64,000 nt of DNA from Oceanitalea sp047302425 (GCF_047302425.1 NZ_CP154855.1:2418001-2482000), one strand, 5' to 3'. Numbered from the stretch's first letter, positions 34,329 to 43,796 are shown. Program-made: numbers and translations. Notes: generated from the sequence alone by a model not told the origin.

Positions 34329-34381
34329 GGGCGCGTGTGCTGGAAATGGACCAGCAGGAAGTCTCTATCCAGCACGCGCCC
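34329..34381. repeat. Intergenic hairpin element
   Basis: GGGCGCGTGTGCTGGA (34329-34344) pairs with TCCAGCACGCGCCC (34368-34381), one 2-base bulge, 23-base loop that itself contains CCAGCA. It lies 17 bp after the ligase stop and 88 bp before the convergent lipoprotein stop. Could terminate both genes, or be a dispersed palindromic element; a genome-wide search would tell. Confidence 0.6.
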
Positions 34382-34468
34382 GGGCGCTTCCGTGAGCGCT
34401 TCGTGCTGCCGCCCGCCCGTCCGGCAGGGCCGAACGCCCGGGTCCCGGCGTTCAGCCTTGTGCGGCGA

Positions 34469-34906
34469 TCACGGTTCGAGGGGGACGACGTCGTAGCGCT
34501 CCGACTCGCTGACGTCGGCGACGACCTCGTTGGCGTAACTGAGCGCCTCGTCCGGGTCGTCGAAGGTCAACCACTCCTTCCGGACACGGTCGGAGGCCTC
34601 ACCGGTGGCCTCGACGGCGTAGTGGACGTCCACGACCTCCCCGCCCTCGGCGATCGTGTACGCGTCCGTCACCCAGACGAACTCGCGATCGCTCTCGCCG
34701 GCGAGACGCTCCGCGGCGTCCCGCCGGGCTTCGCTCGGGGTGACCTCCCCGGCCGGGATGACGTCCCCGACGTCGTAAGGACCCGTGGAAGGAGCGTTGG
34801 CGATCTCGGACGCCATGTCTCCGGGCTCGGCCGTCGTCCCGTCGGTGGAACACCCGGCCAGCGCGAGAAGGACGAGTGCTCCGGCGGCCACTCGGGCGGT
34901 GCGCAT
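34469..34906 (-). CDS. Predicted lipoprotein, unknown function
   Basis: 145 residues. Lipoprotein signal (MRTARVAAGALVLLALAGC, lipid-modified Cys19), then a short linker and a soluble, acidic domain (DVGDVIPAGEVTPSEARRDAAERLAGE ... FVWVTDAYTIAEGGEVVDVHYAVEAT). No family recognised. ATG preceded by GGGGGT. Monocistronic, between the ligase and polymerase repair genes, and read with the polymerase strand. Confidence 0.75.
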   Translation of the reverse strand: MRTARVAAGALVLLALAGCSTDGTTAEPGDMASEIANAPSTGPYDVGDVIPAGEVTPSEARRDAAERLAGESDREFVWVTDAYTIAEGGEVVDVHYAVEATGEASDRVRKEWLTFDDPDEALSYANEVVADVSESERYDVVPLEP

Positions 34907-35004
34907 CACTGACCCCCATCGTCGATCGTGCAGCGTGCCACAGCATTGCGACTGTCTGCAGGCTAACAAGGGGCACTGCCGGGAGTCGGGACTATGAGCG
35001 GTCC

Positions 35005-36063
35005 TCAGTCGGTCTTCCTCGCGCGCGACGGCTGCACCCGGGCCGGCTCGCCGGGCATCTTGGGGTACTCCGGCGGGTAGGGCAGGTCGCTGTGCCCCTC
35101 GGCCTCCTGCTTCGCGTACAGCTCGAGGAGCGGCGTGAGGTCGTGGGCGACGTCGTCGATCTCGGCGTGCAGGTCGCCCAGCTCGGCGAAGCGGGCGGGC
35201 ATGGTGCGCACGGTGAGGTCGCGGGGGTCGACGTCGGGCAGCTCGTCCCAGGTGACCGGAGCCGAAACCGGGGCGTGGGCGATCGGGCGGATGCTGTAGG
35301 CGCTGGCGATCGTGCGGTCGCGGGCGTTCTGGTTGTAGTCGACGAAGATCGTCTCCCCGCGCTCCTCCTTCCACCAGTTCGTCGTCACCTTGCCCGGCAT
35401 GCGCCGCTCGAGCTCGCGGCCGAAGGCGATGGCCGCGTGGCGCACCTGGGTGAAGTCCCACTGCGGCTCGATGCGCACGTAGATGTGCACGCCCCGGTTG
35501 CCGGACGTCTTCGGGAAGCCGCGCCAGCCGAGCTCGGCGAGGTACTCGCGCGCGACGGCCGCCACCTCGACGGCGTCGGCGAAGTCGGTGCCGGGCTGCG
35601 GGTCGAGGTCGATGCGCAGCTCGTCGGGGTGGTCGACGTCGTCGCGGCGCACCGGCCACGGGTGGAAGGTGATCGTCCCGAGGTTGGCGGCCCAGGCGAC
35701 GGCAGCGAGCTCGGTGGGGCACAGCTCGTCGGCGGTGCGGCCGCTGGGGAAGGCGATCTCGACCGTCTCGATCCAGTCCGGCACGCCCTTGGCGGGCACG
35801 CGCTTCTGGTAGAACGCGTCCCCGTGCGGGTCACTGCGGGTGGCCCGCTTCATGTCCGGCAGCACGCCCTTGGGCCAGCGCTCCAGGGTGACCGGCCGCT
35901 CGCGCAGCGCCCGCAGGATCCCGTCCCCGACGGCGAGGTAGTAGTCGACGACCTCACGCTTGGTGATCCCCGGCTCGGGGAAGATCACCCGGTCCGAGCT
36001 CGTGATTCGCACGGGCCGGCCGGCCACGTCGATCTCGACGGCGGGGCTCTTCGTCGGTGCCAT
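35005..36063 (-). CDS. ligD: LigD-type polymerase/primase domain protein
   Basis: 352-residue archaeo-eukaryotic primase-type polymerase of the non-homologous end-joining system, stand-alone. Motifs: LERWPKGV, FYQKRVP, catalytic Asp pair in ELRIDLDPQPG (~150), KTSGNRGVHIYVRIEP and VDYNQNARDRT. It adds ribo- or deoxynucleotides at broken ends. The ligase partner is encoded 0.7 kb away on the other strand; Ku is not in the window. ATG 36063. Confidence 0.92.
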   Translation of the reverse strand: MAPTKSPAVEIDVAGRPVRITSSDRVIFPEPGITKREVVDYYLAVGDGILRALRERPVTLERWPKGVLPDMKRATRSDPHGDAFYQKRVPAKGVPDWIETVEIAFPSGRTADELCPTELAAVAWAANLGTITFHPWPVRRDDVDHPDELRIDLDPQPGTDFADAVEVAAVAREYLAELGWRGFPKTSGNRGVHIYVRIEPQWDFTQVRHAAIAFGRELERRMPGKVTTNWWKEERGETIFVDYNQNARDRTIASAYSIRPIAHAPVSAPVTWDELPDVDPRDLTVRTMPARFAELGDLHAEIDDVAHDLTPLLELYAKQEAEGHSDLPYPPEYPKMPGEPARVQPSRARKTD

Positions 36064-36118
36064 GGCCAGACGCTACCGGTCCCGGCTCTCACCGCCCACC
36101 GTTCCGCCGGCTGCGCTG

Positions 36119-37321
36119 TCAGCGGTCGAACGTCGTCCCGGCCACGTGCGGGACCTGGTGCCACCCGCCGTCGGCGGCCGAGGCGACGACGGCCTCCCCC
36201 ACCGCCGCGGCTGACCACCCGTCCGACACGGACGGTGCGCGCTGCTCGCCGGTGAGCACGGACTCGAGGAACAGCGCCGCCTCGATGACCTTGAGGTCGT
36301 CGAAGCCCATGCTGGTGCCGGCGCCCGGCTGGAAGCGGGCGAACTCCCCGTGCTCAGGGCCGGCCATGACGGTGCGGTAGCCGCCCTGCTCGTCGGCAAC
36401 CTGGAGCTCGTTGAGCCGCTCGAAGCTCCACCGCACCGAGCCCCGCGTGCCGTACACCTCGACGACGTACTCGGCGCGCGGTCCGTGCGCGACGCGGCTC
36501 GCCTCGATGGTCCCGACAGCGCCGGACTCGAGGTGCAGCAGCGCGGCGGCGTGGTCCTCGTTCTCCACCGGGCCGCGCTCCTCGCCCACCTCGTGGCCGC
36601 CGTGCCCCACCCCGAGCCGGACCGGGATCGGGCGCTCGGCGATGACGGTGCTCGTCGTCGCCGTCACCGCGGTGACGCGGCCGGCCAGGTACTGGACGAG
36701 GTCCGCGCCGTGGGAGAGCAGGTCTCCCACGACGCCGGAGCCCGCCAGCGCGCGCTCGTAGCGCCAGGTGAGCGGGGCGTCCGAGGAGGCGGCGTAGTCG
36801 GCGAGCAGCCACGCCCGCACGTTGGTGACCCGGCCGAGCTTCCCGGAGCGGATGAGCTCGCGCGCGTGGGCGATCGCCGGAGCGTGGCGGTAGTTGAAGC
36901 CGACGGCGGTGACCAGGCCGCGTTCGGTCGCCGCCCGGGCGATGGCCTCGCTGTCCGCGGCGCCGACCCCCATCGGCTTCTCGATCCAGAAGTGCTTGCC
37001 GGCAGCCGCGGTCGCCACCGCGATCTCGCGGTGGAGGTGGTTGGGGGCGCAGATGGAGACGACGTCGACGTCCGGGCGGGCGAGCACCTCGCGCCAGTCC
37101 GCGGTCGCCTCGGCGAAGCCGAGATGGTCGACGGCGGCCTGCCGGGTGTGCTCGTGCGGGTCGGCGGCGACGAGGAGGCGCGGGGCGACGCGCAGCTCCG
37201 GGTAGCGCTCGGGCACGCCGCGGTAGCTGCGGGCGTGCAGCCGCCCCATCCAGCCCAGCCCGATGACGCCGATGCCGACGGTCCGGCGCTCGGGCGGACG
37301 CACCGCGCCACCGGCACTCAC
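36119..37321 (-). CDS. Gfo/Idh/MocA family oxidoreductase (inositol cluster, copy 1)
   Basis: 400-residue NAD-dependent sugar/inositol dehydrogenase. Rossmann motif GIGVIGLGWMGRLHARSY near residue 16, EKPMGV (~113), VGFNYRHAPAI, then a large C-terminal domain with LLSHGADLVQYLAGRV. The GTG start overlaps the previous dehydrogenase stop (GTGA). Last gene of the transporter-dehydrogenase operon of the inositol island; it probably acts on scyllo-inositol, another inositol isomer or an inosose (inference). Confidence 0.85.
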   Translation of the reverse strand: MSAGGAVRPPERRTVGIGVIGLGWMGRLHARSYRGVPERYPELRVAPRLLVAADPHEHTRQAAVDHLGFAEATADWREVLARPDVDVVSICAPNHLHREIAVATAAAGKHFWIEKPMGVGAADSEAIARAATERGLVTAVGFNYRHAPAIAHARELIRSGKLGRVTNVRAWLLADYAASSDAPLTWRYERALAGSGVVGDLLSHGADLVQYLAGRVTAVTATTSTVIAERPIPVRLGVGHGGHEVGEERGPVENEDHAAALLHLESGAVGTIEASRVAHGPRAEYVVEVYGTRGSVRWSFERLNELQVADEQGGYRTVMAGPEHGEFARFQPGAGTSMGFDDLKVIEAALFLESVLTGEQRAPSVSDGWSAAAVGEAVVASAADGGWHQVPHVAGTTFDR

Positions 37322-38376
37322 ACCCCGGGCCCGCCCTCGCCGGAGAATCCGGCTGCCGGCGAAGGAAGGGAGGCGGGAGGGGGCGCGGGAGCGGGCGAAG
37401 GCGTGGGGGCGGGGGACTCGCTCGGGACGGGGACGCGGCGGCCGAGGTGCAGGGACTCGATGCCGGCGGCGGCGACGACGCCGGCCAGGTGGCCGTCCTC
37501 CGCGGACGCACCCGTCGCTCCCCCGCGGCTCGCCGCGGCGACCCAGGCGCACAGCTCGGCCCGGTAGGCCTCGGCGAAGCGCACCCGGAAGTCCGCCGGG
37601 ACCGCGACACCGCTGCGGCCGTTGCGTGCGAGACCGAGCCGCGCCGGCGGGCACAGGCTCAGCGCCCCCTGGGTGCCCACGACCTCGCAGCGCACGTCGT
37701 AGCCGTACTGCGCGCTGAGGAACACCTCGACGGTCGCCAGCACCCGTCCCCCGCCGAGCTCGACGACGGCCAGCTGCGGCTCGCGCAGCCCCTCGGCGCG
37801 CGGGGAGCGCACCTCGATGCCGGTCACCGGGAGCCCGACGAGCCACGGGAGGATGTCGAGTTCGTGGATCATCGAGTTGCCCACGACCCCGTCGGTCGTC
37901 GCCTGCGGGTGCGGGGCGGCGTTGCGGTGGACGCAGTGGACGAGCACCGGGTCCCCGACCAGGCCCCCGAGCACGGCCTCGCGCAGCTCGAGGTACCCGG
38001 GGTCGAAGCGGCGCATGAAGCCCACGGTGACCAGGCGCCGGCCGGCGGCCTCCTCCGCCGCGAGGACCGCGGCCGTCTCCGCCACGCTCACGCCCAGCGG
38101 CTTCTCGCACAGCACCGGCTTGCCGGCCGCGAGGCACGCGAGGGTGAGCGGGGCGTGCGTGTGGTCCGGGGAGGCGATGACGACGGCGTCGACGTCGGCG
38201 ATGAGCTCCTCGGCGCTGCCCGCCACCCGCGCCCCGACCGACGTCGCCACCTCCTGCGCGCGGTGAGTGGCGGCGTCGTGCACTGCAACCACTCGCGCGT
38301 CCGGGACGTGCTCGCTCAGGGCGGCGACGTGGTCGGCGCCCATCGCGCCCAGGCCGATCACTCCGACGTCGAGCAC
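37318..38376 (-). CDS. iolG: myo-Inositol 2-dehydrogenase-like oxidoreductase (copy 2)
   Basis: 352-residue Gfo/Idh/MocA enzyme: DVGVIGLGAMGADHVAAL at the N-terminus, CEKPLGVS (~92), VGFMRRFDPGY and NSMIHELDILPWL, which places catalytic Asp/His where IolG has them. Expected to oxidise myo-inositol to 2-keto-myo-inositol with NAD. The last 35 residues are an unusual Pro/Ala/Ser tail (SPAPTPSPAPAPPPAS). GTG start one base after the binding-protein stop. Confidence 0.82.
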   Translation of the reverse strand: MLDVGVIGLGAMGADHVAALSEHVPDARVVAVHDAATHRAQEVATSVGARVAGSAEELIADVDAVVIASPDHTHAPLTLACLAAGKPVLCEKPLGVSVAETAAVLAAEEAAGRRLVTVGFMRRFDPGYLELREAVLGGLVGDPVLVHCVHRNAAPHPQATTDGVVGNSMIHELDILPWLVGLPVTGIEVRSPRAEGLREPQLAVVELGGGRVLATVEVFLSAQYGYDVRCEVVGTQGALSLCPPARLGLARNGRSGVAVPADFRVRFAEAYRAELCAWVAAASRGGATGASAEDGHLAGVVAAAGIESLHLGRRVPVPSESPAPTPSPAPAPPPASLPSPAAGFSGEGGPGV

Positions 38377-38377
38377 G

Positions 38378-39385
38378 TCACCCGTCCTCGGCGACGTCCT
38401 CGTCGGCCGCCTGCTCCTCGAGCTGGCTGCCGTACTCCTCGGCGTTCTCGGGCGTGACGACGGTGACGCCGGTATCGACGCGCTCCTCGATCGTCCCGCC
38501 CTCGAGCAGCTCGACCGCCAGCTCCACGCTCGTGCGGCCCATCTCGTAAGAGTTCTGCGCGATGCTCGCGTCGAGCTCCCCGGCGAGCATGGAGTCGACG
38601 GCGTCGCTCGTGCCGTCCACGCCGATGACGAGGATGTCCTCGAGGTCGACGCCGGCCGACTTGATCGCCTCCATCGCCCCGAGGGCCATGTCGTCGTTGG
38701 CGGCGAAGACGATCGAGACGTCGGGGTTGGACTGGAGGATGTCGGCCATGACCGAGCGGCCCTCCGCGCGGTCGGAGTTCGCCGCGAGGTCCGCGACGAC
38801 CTCGATGTCGCTGCCCTCGAGCGTCTCCAGCGCGCCGTCGATCCGGGAGTCGGTCGAGGGGTTGCCGGGTACGCCGCGGATGACGGCGATCGAGCCGGTG
38901 TCGGTCTGCTCGAGGATGAACTCCCCCGCGGTGACGCCGGCCTGGTAGTTGTCGGTCCCGACGAAGGTCTCCTTGCCGTCCCAGCCCTCGATGTCGGTGT
39001 CGACGAGGAGGACGGGGATGTCGGCGGCCACGGCCTGCTCGAGGATGGGCTGCAGCTGCTCGGCCTGCGTGGGGGCGACGACGAGCGCGTCGACCTGCTG
39101 GGTGATCGCGGCGCGGACCTTGTCGATCTGCTCCTGCACCTGCGTCTCGGCGGTGGCGCCGGCGAGGGTGACCTCGACCCCGGCCGCCTCCCCGCCGTCC
39201 TCCACGCCGCCGGCCACCTGGAGCCAGAAGGGCGAGGACAGCGTCTTGAGGACGACGGCGACGGTGTACTCCCCCTCGCCGTTGCCTCCGTCGCCGGTCC
39301 CGCCGCCGTCGTCCCCGCCGCAGGCGGCGAGGAGGAGAGCGCCGGTGAGGGCTGCCGCGCCGAGCGCGGGTCGGGTGAGCCTCAT
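38378..39385 (-). CDS. Inositol ABC transporter binding lipoprotein
   Basis: 335-residue ribose-family binding protein. Lipobox LLLAAC (Cys about 22), Gly-rich linker, then TVAVVLKTLSSPFWLQVAGGVEDG, DALVVAPTQAEQLQP, VGTDNYQAG, and VFAANDDMALGAMEAI. Context (iol genes on both sides) indicates myo-inositol or a related cyclitol. ATG overlaps the ATPase stop (ATGA). Confidence 0.85.
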   Translation of the reverse strand: MRLTRPALGAAALTGALLLAACGGDDGGGTGDGGNGEGEYTVAVVLKTLSSPFWLQVAGGVEDGGEAAGVEVTLAGATAETQVQEQIDKVRAAITQQVDALVVAPTQAEQLQPILEQAVAADIPVLLVDTDIEGWDGKETFVGTDNYQAGVTAGEFILEQTDTGSIAVIRGVPGNPSTDSRIDGALETLEGSDIEVVADLAANSDRAEGRSVMADILQSNPDVSIVFAANDDMALGAMEAIKSAGVDLEDILVIGVDGTSDAVDSMLAGELDASIAQNSYEMGRTSVELAVELLEGGTIEERVDTGVTVVTPENAEEYGSQLEEQAADEDVAEDG

Positions 39386-40188
39386 GGCTGGTGTCCCTTC
39401 TTCCCGGCGCCCTCGGTGGCGCCGACGATCATCGCGACCATGTCCTGCGCCGTCTCCGGGGAGGGGCGCGTGCTGCCGACGACGCGGCCCTGCCGCATGA
39501 CGACGGCGTTGTCGCACACCTGGACGACGTGGTCCATGTTGTGCGAGATGAGGATGATGGAGATCCCGTGCTCCTGCGGCAGGCGCCGGATCGTGTCGAG
39601 CACGTTGCGGGTCTCGCGCACCCCGAGCGCCGCCGTCGGCTCGTCGAGGATGAGCACCCGCCGGGCGAAGGCGACGGCCCGCGCGACGGCGATCGCCTGC
39701 CGCTGCCCGCCGGACATGAGGCCGACCTGCCCCCTGAGGTCGGGCAGGTGGACCTGGAGGCTGGTGAGGCGCTCCTCGACGTCGCGGCGCATCGCCTTGC
39801 GGTCCAGCCAGCCCAGCCCGCGCCAGCCGCGGGGCTTGGTCAGCTCGTGACCGACGTAGAGGTTGGTGGCGACGTCGAGGTTGTCGAAGAGCGCGAGGTC
39901 CTGGTAGACCGCCTCGATCCCGTGGCCGCGGGCGCCGGTGGGGCTGGTGACGGCGACCTTCTCGCCGTCGAGGTAGATTTCGCCCTCGTCGAGCTGGTGC
40001 ACGCCGGTGATCGCCTTGATGAGCGTCGACTTGCCGGCGCCGTTGTCGCCGAGCAGGCCGAGCACCTCACCGCGGTGGACGGCGAGGTCGACGCCCGCGA
40101 GCGCCGTCACCGCGCCGAAGCGCTTGACGGCGCCCCGCACCTCGAGGACCGGCACGGTGCCGGGAGCCGTGTCCGCCGTCGTCGTCAT
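39382..40188 (-). CDS. Inositol ABC transporter ATPase (single domain)
   Basis: 268-residue ATPase with one ABC domain, not the tandem form usual for ribose-type importers: Walker A GDNGAGKST (~45), signature MSGGQRQAI, Walker B VLILDEPTAALG, H-loop SHNMDH. Two copies would energise the transporter. ATG 40188 overlaps the permease stop by four bases. Confidence 0.9.
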   Translation of the reverse strand: MTTTADTAPGTVPVLEVRGAVKRFGAVTALAGVDLAVHRGEVLGLLGDNGAGKSTLIKAITGVHQLDEGEIYLDGEKVAVTSPTGARGHGIEAVYQDLALFDNLDVATNLYVGHELTKPRGWRGLGWLDRKAMRRDVEERLTSLQVHLPDLRGQVGLMSGGQRQAIAVARAVAFARRVLILDEPTAALGVRETRNVLDTIRRLPQEHGISIILISHNMDHVVQVCDNAVVMRQGRVVGSTRPSPETAQDMVAMIVGATEGAGKKGHQP

Positions 40189-41249
40189 GCGCCCGCCTCC
40201 GACTCCTCGGTGCGGACCACTCTCAGGCGCGTCTCGAGCCGGGAGCGGACGACGTCGAGCTCGACGGCGATGACGACGGCGGTGCCCAGGGCCACGTACT
40301 GCCAGCTGCTCTGGACGTTCATGAGGTTGAGGCCGTTCTGGATGACGCCGAGGATGAGCGCGCCGACGAGGGTGCCGACGACGGTGCCGCGACCGCCGAA
40401 GAAGCTCGCCCCGCCGATGATGACGGCGGCGATCGCCGACAGCTCCATGAGGTTGCCGGCCGTGGGGTAGGCCGAGTTCGTCTGCCCGGAGACGACGATC
40501 GCGGCGGTGCCGGCGAACATGCCGCTGAGCACGTAGACCGACACGAGGACCTTGTCGACGGGCACGCCGACGCGGCGGGCGGCCTCCCGGTTGCCGCCGA
40601 TGGCGTAGATCCACTGGCCCCACGTGATGCGGCGCAGCAGGACGTAGACGAGGAGCGCGAGGACGGCGACGAGGACGACGGCGTAGGGCACGTAGCCGAT
40701 GCGGCCCGAGCCGATGAGGTTGACCGACTCGGGCATCCCGGTGATCGGCTGCCCGTCGCTGACGATGAGCGCGACGCCCCGCGCGACCATGAGCATCGCG
40801 AGGGTGGGCAGGAAGGGGTGGGGCAGCTTGCCCTTGACGAAGAGGGTGCCGTTGATCCCGCCCGCGAGGCCGCCGGCGAGGATCATCGTCGGGATGACGA
40901 GCCAGCCCGAGACGAGCTCGAGCTCGCGGATCCACAACGCCCCGATGATGCTGGACGCCGCGATGACCGAGCCCTGGGACAGGTCGATGCCCGCGGTGAC
41001 GATGACGAGGAGCTGGCCCAGGGCGAGGATCGCGACGACGGAGGCCTCGAGGCCGACGTTGCCGAGGTTGACCGGGGAGAGGAACAGCGGGTTGAGCGCG
41101 GCGAGCACCGCCATGATGATGACGAGCAGGAGGACCGGTCCGAGTCGCACGACCGTGAGCGCGGCGTGCAGGCCCCTGCTCTGCGGGCCGGGGCGACCTG
41201 AGGCAGGTCCCCCGGGCGGCGCGGCTTCGCGGTCAGCAACGGCCGTCAT
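40185..41249 (-). CDS. Inositol ABC transporter permease
   Basis: 354-residue ribose-type permease with about nine membrane spans. TAGIDLSQGSVIAASSIIG (~80) and SAIAAVIIGGASFFGGRGTVVG are family motifs. The N-terminal 45 residues are Pro/Gly-rich and cytoplasmic. ATG 41249 is preceded by GGGGAA. One permease gene only, so a homodimer is expected. First gene of the operon that runs down to the dehydrogenases. Confidence 0.9.
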   Translation of the reverse strand: MTAVADREAAPPGGPASGRPGPQSRGLHAALTVVRLGPVLLLVIIMAVLAALNPLFLSPVNLGNVGLEASVVAILALGQLLVIVTAGIDLSQGSVIAASSIIGALWIRELELVSGWLVIPTMILAGGLAGGINGTLFVKGKLPHPFLPTLAMLMVARGVALIVSDGQPITGMPESVNLIGSGRIGYVPYAVVLVAVLALLVYVLLRRITWGQWIYAIGGNREAARRVGVPVDKVLVSVYVLSGMFAGTAAIVVSGQTNSAYPTAGNLMELSAIAAVIIGGASFFGGRGTVVGTLVGALILGVIQNGLNLMNVQSSWQYVALGTAVVIAVELDVVRSRLETRLRVVRTEESEAGA

Positions 41250-41327
41250 CGGCTGTTCCCCTCGTCCGGTCGACACGTGGGCCGGGCCCACCCGTCCCCG
41301 CCCAGTCTGGTGGGCACGGACAGAGCG

Positions 41328-41356
41328 TGTCAAGGATTGTCCTGACATTCCGACAA
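41328..41356 (-). promoter_or_regulatory. Promoter and IolR-like operator of the inositol transporter operon
   Basis: Minus-strand -35 TTGACA (41333-41328) with a weak -10 about 17 bases on. Immediately upstream, TGTCCTGACA (41338-41347) fits the corynebacterial IolR motif KGWCHTRACA exactly, inside a TTGTC...GACAA inverted repeat (41337-41356). Confidence 0.6.
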
Positions 41357-41387
41357 CTCGACGTCGCGGGTCACCGGCGGGCTCAGC

Positions 41388-42269
41388 CTAGAGGTCGGCG
41401 GCGCGCTTCTGCTGGAGGGACACGAGGTGCTCCAGCGAGCGGCGCACGTCGTCGGCCGGACCCGCGCCGGCCGGCGGCTCGGCGGTCAGCACGGTGTCCT
41501 GCTCCAGGACGTACCAGCCGGTGAAGCCGACGGCGTCCAGTGCCGCGACGATCGCGGCGAAGTCGACGTCGCCGGTCCCCAATGGCGTGTAGATGCCCTG
41601 GCGCACGGCCTCGGTGTAGCCGAGCTCGCCCCGCTGGACCCGGCGGGCGAGGTCGAGGCGCACGTCCTTGACGTGGACGTGGTTGATGCGGGCGGCGTGC
41701 TCGGCCGCGAGCGCCACCGGGTCGGTCCCGCCGATGAGGAGGTGGCCGGTGTCGAGACACAGCGGCACGGTGGAGCCCGCGAGCACCCGCCGGACCTCCT
41801 CCTCGCGCTCGACCATCGTGCCCACGTGCGGGTGGAGGCTGGCGCGCACGCCGCGGGCGGCGGCCAGCTCGGTGAGCCGGTCGAGGTTGCGCAGCAGGGT
41901 GTCCCAGCCCGCGTCGTCGAGCTCGGGCCGCTCGTCGTAGCCCTCCTGCCCGGAGGCGGCCGAGAGGACGAGGACGTCCCCGCCGGCCGCCTCGAAGCTG
42001 TCGAGCTCGCGGTCGACCTCCGGCACCGGGTCGTGGCCGGGGTCGTGGAGGACGACCGGGACGAAGGCGCCGACGGCGGCCAGCCCGAAGGGGGTGAGCG
42101 CCTGGGCCCGCTCGGCGGGGGCCTCCGGCAGCCAGCCCTGCGGGCCGAACTCGGTGGCGCTCAGGCCCAGCTCGGCCATCTCCGTGAGGACCCGCTGCGG
42201 GCTCAGCTGGTGGCCCCAGCCGGGGACCTCGCACACGCCCCAGCTGATCGGTGCTCCGGCAATCTTCAA
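41388..42269 (-). CDS. iolE: Inosose dehydratase-like TIM-barrel protein
   Basis: 293-residue xylose-isomerase-like barrel. The N-terminus MKIAGAPISWGVCEVPGW and TEFGPQGWLPEAP match IolE/MocC; metal-ligand pattern HPHVGT, CLDTGH and VHVKDV is present. Expected to dehydrate 2-keto-myo-inositol to the dione in inositol catabolism. 13 bp after iolA, last gene of the iolC-to-iolE operon. Confidence 0.82.
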   Translation of the reverse strand: MKIAGAPISWGVCEVPGWGHQLSPQRVLTEMAELGLSATEFGPQGWLPEAPAERAQALTPFGLAAVGAFVPVVLHDPGHDPVPEVDRELDSFEAAGGDVLVLSAASGQEGYDERPELDDAGWDTLLRNLDRLTELAAARGVRASLHPHVGTMVEREEEVRRVLAGSTVPLCLDTGHLLIGGTDPVALAAEHAARINHVHVKDVRLDLARRVQRGELGYTEAVRQGIYTPLGTGDVDFAAIVAALDAVGFTGWYVLEQDTVLTAEPPAGAGPADDVRRSLEHLVSLQQKRAADL

Positions 42270-42282
42270 CGCTCACTCCTGG

Positions 42283-43782
42283 TCAGTCGGTGGTGGACGG
42301 GAAGCTCATGGACGCCTGGACGGGCCGGTCCACGTGGGGCCAGCGCGTGGTGACGACCTTGTTGCGCGTGTAGAAGCGCAGTCCCTCGGGGCCGTGGGCG
42401 TGGTGCTCCCCGAACAGGGAGTCCTTCCAGCCGCCGAAGGAGTAGTACGCCACCGGGGTGGGGATGGGGACGTTGACACCGACCATCCCGGCCTGCACCT
42501 CGTGGGTGAAGCGGCGCGCGTACTCCCCGGAGGCGGTGAAGATCGCGGCGCCGTTGCCGAACGGGGAGGAGTTGACGATCTCCAGGGCCTCCTCGAAGGT
42601 CTCGGCGCGCACCACCGTGAGCAGCGGCCCGAACACCTCCTCCCGGTAGGCGCCGACGTCGAGGCTCACCCGGTCGAGCACCGTGGGCCCGACGAAGAAG
42701 CCCCTCTCGTGCCCCTCGACGGTCAGCCCGCGCCCGTCGACGACCGGCTCGGCCCCCGCCTCGATCGCCTCGGTCGCGTAGCGGATGACCCGCTCGCGAG
42801 CCTCGGCGGTGATGACCGGTCCCATGCCCACCCCCTCGCGGTCACCGGGGCCGACGACGATCTTCTCGGCCTCCCGCTTGAGCGCGGCGGCGAGGAGGTC
42901 ACCGGCGGCCCCGACGGCGACGGCGGCCGGCACCGCCATGCACCGCTCCCCCGCCGAGCCGAAGGCCCCGGCGGCGATCTGCGCCGCGGCGTACTCGATG
43001 TCGCCGTCGGGCATGACGATCGCGTGGTTGTTGGCCCCGCCCAGGGCCTGGACGCGCTTGCCGTGGGCGGCGCCCTTCTCGCGCACGTACCGCGCGACCG
43101 GGGTGGACCCGACGAAGGACACCGCCGCGACGCCGGGGTGCTCGAGGATCGCGTCAACCGCCTCCCGGCCGCCGTGGACGACCGTGAAGACGCCGTCGGG
43201 CAGGCCGGCCTGCCGGTAGAGCTCGGCGACGTAGTTGGCGGCGGAGGGGTCACGCTCGGAGGGCTTGAGGACGAAGGCGTTACCGGTGGCGATCGCGATG
43301 GGGTGCATCCACATCGGCACCATGACGGGGAAGTTGAACGGGGTGATGCCGGCGACGACGCCGAGCGGCTGGCGCATCGAGTGGACGTCGAGCCCGGTGG
43401 AGGCGTCGGCGGTGTACTCGCCCTTGCTCGCGTGGGCGATGCCGCAGGCGAAGTCGAGGGTCTCGCGCCCGCGCCCGACCTCCCCGCGCGCGTCGTCGAC
43501 CGTCTTGCCGTGCTCGGAGCTGATGATCCGCGCGAGCTCCTCGGTGTGCGCGACGACGAGCTCACGCATCCGGAACATGATCTCGGTGCGCCGGGCCAGG
43601 GAGGTCGCGCCCCACTCGCGCTGCGCGGCGGCCGCCGCCCGCACCGCCTCGTCGACGACGGCGGCGTCGGCCTGGGCGAGGTGGGCGCTCACCTCCCCGG
43701 TCGCGGGGTTGAGCACGGGCGTGGTGGCGTCGGGGCCGCCCTCGTGGGGCGCGCCGCCGATCCAGTGGTGGATGGTCCTCAT
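42283..43782 (-). CDS. iolA: Methylmalonate-semialdehyde dehydrogenase (CoA-acylating)
   Basis: 499-residue aldehyde dehydrogenase making acetyl-CoA or propionyl-CoA from malonic/methylmalonic semialdehyde, the last step of inositol catabolism. Typical features: MRTIHHWIGGAPHEG, GITPFNFPVMVPMWM, and catalytic Cys in GSAGERCMAV (about 280). Ends in the family's SF-G-WK-SLFG and YTRNKVVTTRWP. Sits between iolD and iolE. Confidence 0.93.
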   Translation of the reverse strand: MRTIHHWIGGAPHEGGPDATTPVLNPATGEVSAHLAQADAAVVDEAVRAAAAAQREWGATSLARRTEIMFRMRELVVAHTEELARIISSEHGKTVDDARGEVGRGRETLDFACGIAHASKGEYTADASTGLDVHSMRQPLGVVAGITPFNFPVMVPMWMHPIAIATGNAFVLKPSERDPSAANYVAELYRQAGLPDGVFTVVHGGREAVDAILEHPGVAAVSFVGSTPVARYVREKGAAHGKRVQALGGANNHAIVMPDGDIEYAAAQIAAGAFGSAGERCMAVPAAVAVGAAGDLLAAALKREAEKIVVGPGDREGVGMGPVITAEARERVIRYATEAIEAGAEPVVDGRGLTVEGHERGFFVGPTVLDRVSLDVGAYREEVFGPLLTVVRAETFEEALEIVNSSPFGNGAAIFTASGEYARRFTHEVQAGMVGVNVPIPTPVAYYSFGGWKDSLFGEHHAHGPEGLRFYTRNKVVTTRWPHVDRPVQASMSFPSTTD

Positions 43783-43796
43783 CGCTTCCTCATCGC

